The notes beneath the pieces are model-generated. The model saw nothing but the letters and a program-made list of their open reading frames with translations, was not told the origin of the DNA and did no database searches. From assembly GCF_900067135.1 (NCBI RefSeq), contig NZ_FJUR01000007.1, positions 1 to 22,060 of the forward strand: a stretch of 22,060 bases of DNA, given 5' to 3'. Every line of letters starts with the position of its first letter. Position 1 is the stretch's first letter. A program made the position numbers and the translations under genes. This DNA comes from Rhizobium sp. 9140 (GTDB lineage: Bacteria; Pseudomonadota; Alphaproteobacteria; Rhizobiales; Rhizobiaceae). Below, in pieces: positions 8,093-16,747 of the stretch.

Positions 8093-8686
8093 GTGAGCAG
8101 CCGACCAGATTCCGACGCCGGCCGCGTGTTCATCGGCTATGCCCGCGTTTCGACTCGCGGCCAGGACCTCGATGCGCAGCGGGCCGCCCTGGGTGCGGCC
8201 GGCTGCGTCCGCATCTTCGAGGAAAAGGCTTCCGGGGCGAAGCGGGATCGGCCCGAGCTGGCGCGGATGCTCGACCATCTGCGTGCCGGCGACGTGGTGA
8301 CGATCACCAGGCTAGACCGCCTCGCCCGATCGACCGGCGACCTTCTGGCGATCGCGGAGCGGATCAAGGAGGCCGGCGCTGGCCTGCGTTCGCTGGCCGA
8401 GCCGTGGGCCGATACCACGACGCCGGCGGGGCGCATGGTGTTGACCGTGTTCGCCGGCATCGCGGATTTCGAGCGCAGCTTGATCGTGGAGCGCACGAGC
8501 GCCGGCCGGATCGCGGCGAAAGCCCGAGGCGTGAAGTTCGGCCCCTCCCCTGCCCTGTCGGCCGAGCAGATCGCCCATGCCCGCCAGCTTATCCATGACG
8601 ACAAGAAGCCGGTGGCGGAAGTCGCCCGGCTCTTGGGCGTGCATCGTGCCACGCTCTACCGGGCGCTTGAGAACGCATTGACGTGA
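8093..8686 (+). CDS. tnpR: Serine resolvase (TnpR/ParA-like site-specific recombinase)
   Basis: This small serine recombinase would resolve cointegrates or plasmid multimers at the adjacent res site. The GTG at 8093 is preferred because it follows AGGGGGAAG; an ATG at 8036 lies inside the res half-sites. It has 197 residues, normal for the family. The catalytic domain starts VFIGYARVSTRGQDLDAQ with the nucleophile Ser20, and continues through LTRLDRLARSTGDLL-like ITRLDRLARSTGDLL and FAGIADFERSLIVERTSAG. The C-terminal helix-turn-helix is LSAEQIAHARQLI then VAEVARLLGVHRATLYRAL. It is divergent from higBA with res between. The Tn3 transposase at the far end of the window belongs to another element, so this resolvase is either a remnant of a different transposon or a plasmid multimer-resolution system. 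Confidence 0.9.
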   Translation: MSSRPDSDAGRVFIGYARVSTRGQDLDAQRAALGAAGCVRIFEEKASGAKRDRPELARMLDHLRAGDVVTITRLDRLARSTGDLLAIAERIKEAGAGLRSLAEPWADTTTPAGRMVLTVFAGIADFERSLIVERTSAGRIAAKARGVKFGPSPALSAEQIAHARQLIHDDKKPVAEVARLLGVHRATLYRALENALT

Positions 8687-8700
8687 ATACGCATTGACGT
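8673..8700 (+). repeat. Short direct repeat ACGCATTGACGT at the end of tnpR
   Basis: ACGCATTGACGT occurs at 8673-8684 and again at 8689-8700, a 16-base period spanning the tnpR stop codon. It is probably a small duplication. The copies lie just before the IS701 insertion point. Confidence 0.6.
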
Positions 8701-8725
8701 AACCACGTTTAGTTGCCGGCCCTAG

Positions 8726-10143
8726 CACTACTTTGGCAGAATAGAATTTCCGTGGTGGCAATGACATCGACAGTGCGGACATCGGATCTGTGCTGTCGAT
8801 AGAATAAGTGCGTTGATGACGGTTCTTCGCACGGCTGGCAAGGTCGGCTCAGGTGGTCCACGACGAACTCGTCGCTTCTTTTTTTTCCCGCTTTGCAGTC
8901 TGCAATCTCTGGTGCTGGAGGAAGGCATAGGCGATCATCGTCATCAGAGCGTGCCGATGTAGCCCTTGCCATGATCGGCCTTCGAAGTGGTCGAGGCCGA
9001 GTTCTTCTTTCATCTGCTGATGCGCTTGCTCGCAAACCCATCTCGCCTTGATGGCGGCCGCCAGCACTTTCAACGTCGCATCGGCCGGCAAGTTGGACAG
9101 GTAGTATTTGCGCTCGTCGTTTGATCGCCATTCGCCAACCAACCAGGCTTCCTCGCCCGGCATGTGTTGCTGTCCCTTGTCAAGAATGCGTTGCGGCGTG
9201 CCGTCGGCGATCCGGACGCGCAATGCTGCAAAGCGTGCCGTCAGGCGGCCCTTTGTGCCACGCCGCCAACTGACCTTCTTCCAGCTTGCCTGCTTCAGGA
9301 TCGTCTCGGCTGCAACCGACAGAATGTCGGGGATCGGATGTTTGCGTGGGCGACCATGACCGGAGACGGGAAAGATCAATTCGACTTCATGGGGATAGAC
9401 CTTCTGATGCTTGGGGATGCCGACCGCCCAGGTGAGGCCGCGCCCACTTAGCCCCTGGCGGAAGGCCGCCGACAGGCCGTAGCCTGCGTCAGCCAGCACT
9501 GTGCCAAACCGGATGCCAGCCGCGATCAACCGATCAATCTCGGCAAGAGCGATCTCCGGCTTTGTGCGAGATGTCCGCATGGCATCGGGAACCCCGGCCC
9601 TGGCCATCCGTTCCGTGTCGCTGGTCCAGCTCTCGGGCAGAAACAGACGCAAGCCAACCGGAACAGGAACCTCGTCTCGGGCAAGCGTCACCGAAACCAG
9701 CGTCTGGCAATTTGCCCTCTTTCCCAGCATCGAAGCGTATTGCGGCGCGACACCCACCGAGTGATCGCCCTTCTTCGGCAGACCGGTATCATCGATCACC
9801 AGAAATGCACTGGATGCACCAACGATCCTATCCGCCTGTCGCGCAAGCTCGGCCTCAAGAGGAACAGCATCCCAAAGGCCGTCGGAAATGAAATGGTGCA
9901 AGCGGTCGTACTGGCCTGGAGCAAACCGTTCCGCCATGGGCTCGATACTCTTGCGGTCACCGGGACCGATTAGCCCCGACACATAGAGGGGGCACATCTG
10001 TCGTCGCTTCTTGTGTCCAAGTTTATCCAGAAATGGCTGCAAAAATGCTGAAAGCTCCGTATCCCAATCTGCCATGTCGCGCTCCCGAAAAAGAGAGCAC
10101 AAATCATCTCAAACCAGCCTTGCCCCAATCTGCCAAAGTAGTG
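8726..10143 (-). mobile_element. Complete IS701-family insertion sequence, 1,418 bp
   Basis: Both ends carry the same terminal sequence in inverse orientation: CACTACTTTGGCAGA at 8726-8740 and its complement at 10129-10143. Each end is flanked by CTAG (8722-8725 and 10144-10147). IS701 elements are known to duplicate a four-base YTAR target, which CTAG fits. Length and a single transposase gene agree with the family. The transposase-start end (10143) is identical over 236 bases to the fragment at 19239-19474, apart from orientation. Confidence 0.9.
8849..10075 (-). CDS. IS701-family transposase
   Basis: This is a DDE transposase that cuts and joins the IS ends. The ATG at 10075 follows GGGAG; the frame is open further to a TTG at 10102. 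Likely catalytic acidic residues are in FLVIDDTGLPKKG, VLADAGYG and QMKEELGLDHFEGRSW, the three blocks typical of the family. As read it has 408 residues and ends KREKKEATSSSWTT. The A8 run (T8 at 8879-8886 on the plus strand) looks one base too long. With seven A the frame continues KKKRRVRRGPPEPTLPAVRRTVI and stops at 8728 inside the terminal repeat, a more family-like end. Either the run is a sequence error, a real mutation, or a slippage site; the extended end is inferred. Confidence 0.9.
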   Translation of the reverse strand: MADWDTELSAFLQPFLDKLGHKKRRQMCPLYVSGLIGPGDRKSIEPMAERFAPGQYDRLHHFISDGLWDAVPLEAELARQADRIVGASSAFLVIDDTGLPKKGDHSVGVAPQYASMLGKRANCQTLVSVTLARDEVPVPVGLRLFLPESWTSDTERMARAGVPDAMRTSRTKPEIALAEIDRLIAAGIRFGTVLADAGYGLSAAFRQGLSGRGLTWAVGIPKHQKVYPHEVELIFPVSGHGRPRKHPIPDILSVAAETILKQASWKKVSWRRGTKGRLTARFAALRVRIADGTPQRILDKGQQHMPGEEAWLVGEWRSNDERKYYLSNLPADATLKVLAAAIKARWVCEQAHQQMKEELGLDHFEGRSWQGLHRHALMTMIAYAFLQHQRLQTAKREKKEATSSSWTT

Positions 10144-10172
10144 CTAGCGCGGCGAGGACCTCGGCGAAAGGG

Positions 10173-10197
10173 AAAAGGGTGCTTCCGCACCCCTTTT
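10173..10197 (-). terminator. Rho-independent terminator of the glycoside operon
   Basis: On the minus strand AAAAGGGGTGC-GGAA-GCACCCTTTT forms a strong stem (one bulged base) with a tetraloop, ending in a T-rich run, 25 bases after the ATPase stop codon. The position fits the end of the six-gene minus-strand locus. Confidence 0.75.
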
Positions 10198-10222
10198 GAC
10201 CTCACAAATCCGGGCCTGCCGG

Positions 10223-11314
10223 CTAACGAATACGCCGCCCCGAGGCATCGAAGAGAAAACTGGTCTTGGCAGAAATCCCCACCGCGATTTCGTCGCCGTA
10301 GCGCCCCCCATGGCGGCGCTCTTCCTGCTCGATGATGATCTGCTCGCCGGGCACCGTATGAGCGTAAACATAGCTCGTGTTGCCGAGATGTTCGACGACA
10401 TCGACATGTGCCGTCAGCTGCGTATCGCCACTGCCTGCGGGCAGGAAATGCTCGGGGCGCACGCCGACCGTCACGGCATCGCCGCCCTGTGGCGGGGTCG
10501 CGCAGGCAACCGTCAGCTGCGTATCCGGCCGCGCCTTGAGCGCAACCGTCACCTGTCCACCCTCTGCCTGGCCGATCACCACCGCTGGCAGAAAGTTCAT
10601 CCGAGGCGAGCCGATGAAGCCAGCAACAAACATGTTGTCGGGATCGTCGTAGAGTGCCAGCGGCGCACCGACCTGCTCGACAATCCCACCGCGCATGACA
10701 ACGATCTTGTCGGCCAGCGTCATCGCCTCGACCTGGTCATGCGTGACATAGACGATTGTGGCATTGAGCTCCTTGTGCAGCCGGGCGATCTCGACGCGCA
10801 TATGCACGCGCAGCTCCGCGTCGAGGTTGGATAGCGGCTCGTCGAACAGGAAAACATCCGGTTGACGCACGATCGCCCGACCGATCGCAACGCGCTGGCG
10901 CTGACCGCCGGAGAGCGCCTTGGGCTTACGATCCATCAGCGCGTCGAGTTCGAGGATCTTCGCGGCCGCGTTCACCCGTCGCTCGATCTCGTCCTTCGCC
11001 ATGCCCGCAAAGCGCAGCGCAAAGCCCATGTTTTCGCGTACCGTCATATGCGGGTAGAGCGCATAGGTCTGGAAGACCATGGCGATCCCCCGCTTCGAGG
11101 GGTCGACATCGTTCATCACGGTGCCGCCGATGGTCAGTTCACCTGAGGAGATGTCCTCCAGCCCCGCGATCATCCGGAGCAGCGTGGACTTGCCGCAGCC
11201 GGAGGGACCGACGAAGACGACGAACTCGCCTGAGGAAACCTCGAGATTAACCCCTTTGATGACTTCGAGCGAGCCGTAGGACTTGCGGATATCGGTGAGC
11301 CGGACCTCTGCCAT
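10223..11314 (-). CDS. Sugar ABC transporter ATP-binding protein (UgpC/MalK type)
   Basis: This is the nucleotide-binding subunit that powers the CUT1-type importer from the cytoplasmic face. The ATG at 11314 is chosen because AGAGAGGG lies just upstream and MAEVRLTDIRKSYG is the standard beginning. It has 363 residues. All motifs are present: Walker A GPSGCGKST (36-44), Q-loop Gln82, signature LSGGQ (134-138), Walker B VFLFDEP (154-160) with the catalytic Glu159, and the H-loop THDQVEA. A C-terminal TOBE-type regulatory domain follows (about 230-360, VGVRPEHF, VEHLGNTSYVYAH). It is the last gene of the operon, 11 bases after the hydrolase stop and just before a terminator. MalK-type ATPases can serve several importers; here the tight linkage points to the two adjacent permeases. 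Confidence 0.93.
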   Translation of the reverse strand: MAEVRLTDIRKSYGSLEVIKGVNLEVSSGEFVVFVGPSGCGKSTLLRMIAGLEDISSGELTIGGTVMNDVDPSKRGIAMVFQTYALYPHMTVRENMGFALRFAGMAKDEIERRVNAAAKILELDALMDRKPKALSGGQRQRVAIGRAIVRQPDVFLFDEPLSNLDAELRVHMRVEIARLHKELNATIVYVTHDQVEAMTLADKIVVMRGGIVEQVGAPLALYDDPDNMFVAGFIGSPRMNFLPAVVIGQAEGGQVTVALKARPDTQLTVACATPPQGGDAVTVGVRPEHFLPAGSGDTQLTAHVDVVEHLGNTSYVYAHTVPGEQIIIEQEERRHGGRYGDEIAVGISAKTSFLFDASGRRIR

Positions 11315-11325
11315 AGAACCCTCTC

Positions 11326-13569
11326 TCAGGTGACGTTGAACGTGATGCGCTGGGTCCCGAAGGGACGGCAAGTCGCCGACAGCGTCAAGTGACCGGCTTC
11401 GTTTCCGGCTTCGACATAGACCCCGACGGCGCCACCCTTGAAGGAGAGAAGCGAGGGGCCGACGATACGGCCCGGGCCTTGCAAGCTGACCTCGACCGGA
11501 TCATCAAAGAAGCTCAGGACATTGCCGCCCTGATCGAGCGCACGCAGGATCACGCGAACCGTGTCCTTCTCGCCAGCCCTGAGCTCTGTATCATCGGCCG
11601 CAATCTCGAGTGTCGTCGGCAGCGGATCGGCCGGCAGATGACGGCGAACCACTTCCTCGCCATTTATAAAGCCAACGAGTTCGCCATCCCGCCAGGTCAT
11701 GCCCCATTCGCCGAATTCCTCCGGCGTCACCATACTGTGGTCGAGAATGCAAGGTGGATGCGGCAGATGCGGATAGGTCTTGGTATCGGGTTCGATCCGC
11801 TTGACGATATGGCCCATGCGGATCTCGACATAGTCGCAATTGGTCAGCACGATCAGCGGCAGCACACCGCCGATATTGCGCTCGCCACGCGCCCAGAAGC
11901 TCACCGGCTGCATGACCACGCCACCCTTAGGATCGCCCTGTGAGGCATAGGCGTAACCGGCGAATTTCGGCTCGCGATACATGTCGGTGACGCCGTGATA
12001 GCAGATGCGATCCCCGGAGCCGAAATCCTTGTGGGTGTTGTAGTCGAACATGCACCAGCCGGTGGAGCCCGAGATCGACGGGTCGCCGGCGGCCGCATTC
12101 AGGATCGCCAGGTGACGGCCGACATGTTCCGCCTGCCGCTGCTCTTGATCGAAGCGTTTGGTCGGATACATGTGCCCGCCATATTCGGTGATCATATAGG
12201 GCACCTTGCGATCAAGCCCGGTCACTTCGCGCTGGTCGCGCAGCACCAGGCGCTCGCGATTATGGCCCGGCAGTTCCTCCATGCCGAGAATGAAGTCATT
12301 CATCGTGTAGACGTCTTCGAGCAGCTCGCTGTCGGTGATGTAGCGCACGCCGCCCGTCTGGCGGGTGGTGTCGAGCGAGCGAGCCATGGCATTCGTCTCG
12401 ACATAGAAGTCGTGACTGTCCTGGCTCTCGTTGATGCGCACGCCCCAGATAATGATCGAGGGGTGGTTCCAGTCACGCTCGATCATCCGGCGCACGTTCT
12501 GAACGCTCTCCGCCTTCCAGGCATCACCGCCGATATGCTGCCAGCCGGGGATCTCTTCGAAGACCAGCAGGCCGATCTCGTCGCAACGATCGAGGAAGTA
12601 TTTCGACTGCGGGTAGTGGGAGGTGCGGGCGATGTTGCCGGCGAGATCGAATTTCAGGATATCGGCATCCTTCTCCTGACCGCGCCGGCCCATGGCGTAA
12701 CCCAGATGCGGCCAGGCCTGGTGGCGGTTGAGGCCACGCAGCTTGACGACGCGTCCATTCAGCTTGAAGCCCTCGATCGTGTATTCGGCAGAACGGAAGC
12801 CGAAACGGCTCGTCGTCTCATCGATACCGGCAGCGGTCTCCAGCATAACGGTCAGACGGTAGAGTGCCGGATTGTCGATATCCCAGAGCGTGATGCCCTG
12901 AAGTCCGGAAAGGCTAAGCAAAACCTCTGCGCCCGATACGGTCGCCTCGGTCCGCGCGATCTCCTGACCTGCACCATCTTTCAGAACAGCCGTGACCTTG
13001 CCGGAAAGCGCCTGATCCGTCGGATTGGAAATCCAGACCTTCGCCGTCACCTGCTTGGCTTCGGCCAGAACATCCGGCGTCTCGATCTTGACGTTCTTGA
13101 TCGAAACCGGCGCGGTCACCTTCAGCCAGACGTCACGATAGATGCCGGCATAGGTGAGATAGTCGATGACGCCACCGAACGGCGGGATCTCTGGGTTTTC
13201 CGAACCGTCGATCTTGACCGTCAGCAGGTTGTCGCCGGCCTTCAAGTGCGGCGTGAGCCGGGCCTCGAACGGCGTATAGCCATCCTTGTGCGCGGTGATC
13301 TCAATACCGTTCAGATAGACCACACTGTCGGCCATGGCAGCATCGAAAACCAGCGAGACTTCTTTGCCCTCGAAACGCGGCTCCCAGGCAATCACCTTCT
13401 GGTAGGTAAAAGCCTTCTGATAGCTCTTCTCGTCGAAATAGTTGTAGGGCAGCTCGACCGCCGTATGGGGAAGCTGGACCGTCTCGCCCGGCTGCGAAGC
13501 CGAGGCGAAAGCCGGCTCAAATCCGGCGCGAAAGATCCAGTCCCGGTTGAAGTTTTCGATAATGCGCAT
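11326..13569 (-). CDS. Glycoside hydrolase family 2 (beta-galactosidase/beta-glucuronidase-like)
   Basis: This is a retaining exo-glycosidase that would release a terminal sugar from an imported glycoside. The 747-residue protein has the GH2 order: jelly-roll sugar-binding domain (about 1-150, YLNGIEI, YAGIYRDVWL), immunoglobulin-like domain (about 155-260), catalytic barrel (about 262-560) and C-terminal beta domains. Signatures are LRGLNRHQAWPHLG (277-290) and SKYFLDRCDEIGLLVFEEIP. The acid/base is Glu381 in RINES and the nucleophile Glu462 in MITEYGGH, by family analogy. There is no signal peptide, so it acts in the cytoplasm. ATG is at 13569. It lies nine bases after the permease stop, inside the operon, so its substrate is likely the transported compound. 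Galactoside versus glucuronide cannot be decided from sequence by eye. Confidence 0.9.
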   Translation of the reverse strand: MRIIENFNRDWIFRAGFEPAFASASQPGETVQLPHTAVELPYNYFDEKSYQKAFTYQKVIAWEPRFEGKEVSLVFDAAMADSVVYLNGIEITAHKDGYTPFEARLTPHLKAGDNLLTVKIDGSENPEIPPFGGVIDYLTYAGIYRDVWLKVTAPVSIKNVKIETPDVLAEAKQVTAKVWISNPTDQALSGKVTAVLKDGAGQEIARTEATVSGAEVLLSLSGLQGITLWDIDNPALYRLTVMLETAAGIDETTSRFGFRSAEYTIEGFKLNGRVVKLRGLNRHQAWPHLGYAMGRRGQEKDADILKFDLAGNIARTSHYPQSKYFLDRCDEIGLLVFEEIPGWQHIGGDAWKAESVQNVRRMIERDWNHPSIIIWGVRINESQDSHDFYVETNAMARSLDTTRQTGGVRYITDSELLEDVYTMNDFILGMEELPGHNRERLVLRDQREVTGLDRKVPYMITEYGGHMYPTKRFDQEQRQAEHVGRHLAILNAAAGDPSISGSTGWCMFDYNTHKDFGSGDRICYHGVTDMYREPKFAGYAYASQGDPKGGVVMQPVSFWARGERNIGGVLPLIVLTNCDYVEIRMGHIVKRIEPDTKTYPHLPHPPCILDHSMVTPEEFGEWGMTWRDGELVGFINGEEVVRRHLPADPLPTTLEIAADDTELRAGEKDTVRVILRALDQGGNVLSFFDDPVEVSLQGPGRIVGPSLLSFKGGAVGVYVEAGNEAGHLTLSATCRPFGTQRITFNVT

Positions 13570-13578
13570 TTCAAAGTC

Positions 13579-14400
13579 CTATTTCACGGAGCCGAGCATG
13601 CCCTGCACGAACTGGCGTTGCATGGCGAAGAAGACGAGGAGAGTGGGAAGGGTGGCGAGGATTGTGCCGATCATCACGGTGCCGTATTCGGGCGAATAAG
13701 CAGAGGCGAGCGAGGACACAACGAGCGTGATCGTCTTCGTGTCATTCGACTGCAGCACGATCAGCGGCCAGAGATAATTGTTCCAGTTCAGCATGAAGAC
13801 GATGACGAAGGCCGCCGCATAGGTGGAGCGCATCACCGGCACGTAGATGTAGAAGAAGATCTGCCACTCCTTCAGCCCATCCACCTTGGCCGCATCGCGA
13901 AGCTCGGTCGGGAAGGCCTTCGAGGCCTGGCGGAAATAGAAGATGATGAAGGCAGACGCGATCATCGGCAGCATGATGGCGATATGCGTGTTGAGCAGCC
14001 CCGCCTGCCCCATGAGCATGAAGAGCGGGATCATCAGCGCCGCAAACGGCACCATCAGCGTCAAGAGGATAACGGTATAGACCCGCTCGCGGAGCTTCGA
14101 GCGGAACATCTCGAAGCCATAACCGGCAAGCGAGGAGACGAGCAGCGTCAGCGCCGTTCCCACGAGCGCGATCTTCACCGAATTCCAGAACACCAGCGGC
14201 ACATCCACCTGCGCGAAGAAGGACGCGATGTTGTCGAAGAGTGCCGTACCGAAGGTAACCTTCCCGCGGATGATCTGGCTTGTCGTATTGGTCGTCCCGA
14301 TCACCATCCAGATGAAGGGGAAGATCGAGAGAAAGGCGGCAAGCGACAACACGCTATACTGCACGATGTCAGGCAGGCGGCGACGAAGCGTGGTCATCAT
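13579..14400 (-). CDS. Sugar ABC transporter permease 2 (LacG/MalG type)
   Basis: This is the second inner-membrane subunit of the importer. It has 273 residues with about six hydrophobic segments (for example 14-34, 76-94, 106-130, 138-156, 194-210 and 240-262). The cytoplasmic coupling loop that docks on the ATPase is LRDAAKVDGLKEWQIFFYIYVP (167-188), a form of the EAA motif with Asp169 replacing the usual Glu. Its ATG at 14400 overlaps the TGA of permease 1 by four bases (ATGA), a sign of translational coupling and equal production of the two permeases. A second ATG follows at once. Confidence 0.92.
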   Translation of the reverse strand: MMTTLRRRLPDIVQYSVLSLAAFLSIFPFIWMVIGTTNTTSQIIRGKVTFGTALFDNIASFFAQVDVPLVFWNSVKIALVGTALTLLVSSLAGYGFEMFRSKLRERVYTVILLTLMVPFAALMIPLFMLMGQAGLLNTHIAIMLPMIASAFIIFYFRQASKAFPTELRDAAKVDGLKEWQIFFYIYVPVMRSTYAAAFVIVFMLNWNNYLWPLIVLQSNDTKTITLVVSSLASAYSPEYGTVMIGTILATLPTLLVFFAMQRQFVQGMLGSVK

Positions 14401-15293
14401 TTGCGTTCCCTCGCGGCATAGAATTGCAGGAAGGAGAGAACCGCCACCATCAGCACGATCACGTAGGAGACGGTCGCCGCATAGCTGAAACTCGGCATGA
14501 AGCGGAAGGTAAGATTGTAGATGTAAAGCGACAACGTCAGCGTCGAATTGGCCGGACCGCCCGTGCCCTCGGTGAAGTTATAGACCTCGTCGAACAGCTG
14601 CAGCGTGCCGATCGTCGAGGTGATCGTTGTGAACAGGATCACCGGCTTCAGCATCGGAATGGTCAGGAAGGCGAAGCGCCCCCAGGACGGCACGCCGTCG
14701 ATCTTGGCTGCCTCATAGATCGACCGGTCGATGTTCTGAAGCGCCGCCAGATAGAAGATCATGTTGTAGCCGGTCCAGCGCCAGGTGATGGCGATGATGA
14801 TCAGGACCTTAGCCCAGAAGGGGTCCGTCAGCCAGCCGATCGGCTCGCCGATGATGCCGATCGCCAGCAGCGTGTTGTTCACCACGCCGTCGAGCGAGAA
14901 CATGCTCTTGAACAGGATGGAATAGGCGACCAGCGACGAAACACAGGGCAGGAAGATCATTGTCCGGAAGAGGCCGGAATAGCGCAGCTTCGGATTGTTC
15001 AGCATGGCCGCCAGGATCAGCGCCATGGTGATCATGATCGGCACCTGCACGACGAAGAAGATGACCGTGTTTTGCAGCGCCTGCCAGAAGACCGGGTCGT
15101 TCCACAGACGCACGAGGTTTCCCGTGCCGGAAAACTTCAGCATCATGCCGCGACCGGTATAGAGCGACAGGACAAGCGACCGCAGGATCGGGTAGAGCAT
15201 GAAGACGGAAATCAGCGCGATCGCGGGCGCCACGAACAGCCATCCGTTGACGTCGTAATAGCGCTTCAAGCTGGATCTGGATGTGGTGGCCAT
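14397..15293 (-). CDS. Sugar ABC transporter permease 1 (LacF/MalF type)
   Basis: This is an inner-membrane channel subunit of the importer. The ATG at 15293 gives MATTSRSSLKRYYDVNGWLF and 298 residues; an in-frame GTG at 15323 would add ten residues of no clear role. Membrane segments are visible at about 18-42, 76-98, 108-128, 163-185, 215-235 and 262-290. The EAA coupling loop is IYEAAKIDGVPSWGRFAFLTIP (192-213), with all key residues (Glu194, Gly200, Pro213). It follows the binding-protein gene after a 130-base gap containing hairpins and overlaps permease 2 by four bases. Family assignment to CUT1 transporters is firm; the sugar is not known. Confidence 0.92.
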   Translation of the reverse strand: MATTSRSSLKRYYDVNGWLFVAPAIALISVFMLYPILRSLVLSLYTGRGMMLKFSGTGNLVRLWNDPVFWQALQNTVIFFVVQVPIMITMALILAAMLNNPKLRYSGLFRTMIFLPCVSSLVAYSILFKSMFSLDGVVNNTLLAIGIIGEPIGWLTDPFWAKVLIIIAITWRWTGYNMIFYLAALQNIDRSIYEAAKIDGVPSWGRFAFLTIPMLKPVILFTTITSTIGTLQLFDEVYNFTEGTGGPANSTLTLSLYIYNLTFRFMPSFSYAATVSYVIVLMVAVLSFLQFYAARERK

Positions 15294-15352
15294 GCGGTGT
15301 CCCCGAACCCGATCAGTGGTCACTGAACATTTGTATGCGGAAGGGAAGCCGC

Positions 15353-15414
15353 GCGGCGTTTCCGCCGCACGTCTCCGGGAGGACAGGGACCAGACCCGAA
15401 GGCCGAGCCCCTGT
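15353..15414 (-). promoter_or_regulatory. Structured intergenic region between binding-protein and permease genes
   Basis: Two hairpins can form in the mRNA. One is GCGGCG-GAAA-CGCCGC (15353-15368), a perfect six-base stem with a GAAA loop. The other is ACAGGG (15409-15414 on this strand) with CCCTGT (15383-15388), enclosing GGCC-TTCG-GGTC (15393-15404). No T-tract follows. Such structures often protect binding-protein mRNA or lower permease expression in ABC operons. That role is inferred. Confidence 0.5.
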
Positions 15415-15423
15415 GGGATGGGT

Positions 15424-16692
15424 TTACTGGATCTGGCCGGCAGCCTGATCTTCGATGGCCTTCAGGACCTCATCGACCGGCGTACCCTTGACCAGGGCCG
15501 GGAAGTTCGCCGTGACAGCCGTGTCGAGCTCGTTGGTGAAGATGCCGTAATTGACGGCCGGCACCTGGACGAGCCAGTCGGCAAAGTTCTGCCAGACGGT
15601 CTGGCCACCGAAGAAGTCATCGGGCTTCTGATAGGCTTCACCCGTGCGGGCGGCGAGCAGGGAGCCGACAGCGCCACGCTCGGTCAGGATCTTCTGATAG
15701 AAGTCGAGATCCTTGGCATAGATCTCGTTGAGGAAGTCGATGGCCTCGTCCTTTTCGGCGGAGGCTTCGAGCACATACCAGCTCGATCCGCCAAGGTTCG
15801 AGGCTGCCGTGGCCCCCTCGATATTGAGCTTCGGAATGGCCGTCAGCGCCCACTTGCCGGCCTGATCGGGCTGGGACTTGACCGTGCCGGTGATCCACAC
15901 GCCCCTCAGAACGGAGGCCACATCGCCCGAGGTCAGTGCGCGGATGCCGTCGTTCGAACCGCTGGTCGGCTTGGCAACGCCCTCGTTGACGATCCGCGCC
16001 TGGGTTTCGAGCGCTGCCTTCAGCGCGGCATTGCCGGTGATGTTGAGGCTGCCGTCTTCGTTGAAATACCACTGACCGCCGGACTGCATCATGATGCGGA
16101 TCAGACCGCCATCATTGGCATCGAGTGCCATCATCTCATGGCCGGTCTTGGCCTTCACTTCCTTGCCGATCTCGATGAACCGGTCCCAGGTGAGGTTCTG
16201 CATATCCTCAGGCTTGAAGCCAGCCTGCTCGAGATAGTCAGTGCGATAGTAGAGGCCGGTGACGCCGGAATCGAAGGGAACGCCATAGACCTGGCCTTCC
16301 AGCGTCATCAGGTCGACCTTGTATTTGGCAAAGCCGGAAAAGTCGATCTTGTCCGTGAGTGCCGCAAAGGAGCCGGGGAAGGACTGCAGATACTTCTGCG
16401 CGCCATAGTCTTCGATCAGCACGATATCCGGCAGCGTATCGGTCATGCCGGAAGCCAGACCTGTCTGCAGCTTTTGCTCGACATCGGCCTTGGCAAAGTC
16501 GACGATGTTGAAGGTCGTATCAGGATGCTTCGCGGTATAACGCTCAGCGGCTTCCTTCATGATCGCGACGTTGAAGTTCGGGTCCCAGCACCAGATGGTG
16601 ACTTCGCCGGCAAAGGCCGCCGTGCTGCACAACAGTGCGGCAGCCGTCAGCGCAGCCGAAACGGAGCGCTTGAGCAAGCGAGAATAATCCAT
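15424..16692 (-). CDS. Periplasmic sugar-binding protein of the ABC transporter
   Basis: This is the extracellular solute-binding protein (family 1) that captures the sugar or glycoside and delivers it to the two permeases. The ATG at 16692 has GGGAGGAA just upstream. The signal peptide is clear: MDYSRLLKRS, a hydrophobic alanine/leucine core, and a probable cut after Ala28 (AFA-GEV). The mature part opens VTIWCWDPNFNVAIMKEAAERY and contains family-typical stretches such as PDIVLIEDYGAQKYL, VYGVPFDSGVTGLYYRTDYLEQAGF, VASVLRGVWITGT and AASNLGGSSWYVLEAS. The length of 422 residues is normal. It is the first gene behind a good promoter, so it should be the most highly made component. Aromatic residues in the mature protein are consistent with a carbohydrate ligand, but the ligand cannot be named. 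Confidence 0.93.
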   Translation of the reverse strand: MDYSRLLKRSVSAALTAAALLCSTAAFAGEVTIWCWDPNFNVAIMKEAAERYTAKHPDTTFNIVDFAKADVEQKLQTGLASGMTDTLPDIVLIEDYGAQKYLQSFPGSFAALTDKIDFSGFAKYKVDLMTLEGQVYGVPFDSGVTGLYYRTDYLEQAGFKPEDMQNLTWDRFIEIGKEVKAKTGHEMMALDANDGGLIRIMMQSGGQWYFNEDGSLNITGNAALKAALETQARIVNEGVAKPTSGSNDGIRALTSGDVASVLRGVWITGTVKSQPDQAGKWALTAIPKLNIEGATAASNLGGSSWYVLEASAEKDEAIDFLNEIYAKDLDFYQKILTERGAVGSLLAARTGEAYQKPDDFFGGQTVWQNFADWLVQVPAVNYGIFTNELDTAVTANFPALVKGTPVDEVLKAIEDQAAGQIQ

Positions 16693-16747
16693 GCGTTCCT
16701 CCCATTATGACGTTAACCGCGGCAGCCTCATCCCCTGCCTCATCGCC

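Noticed and set aside
11995..14421. Plus-strand open frame of 808 codons antisense to the hydrolase and permease
   Set aside because: It mirrors the high-GC GH2 and permease genes, is rich in His/Arg/Asp as shadow frames are, and shows no domain; the minus-strand genes have full motifs and ribosome binding sites.
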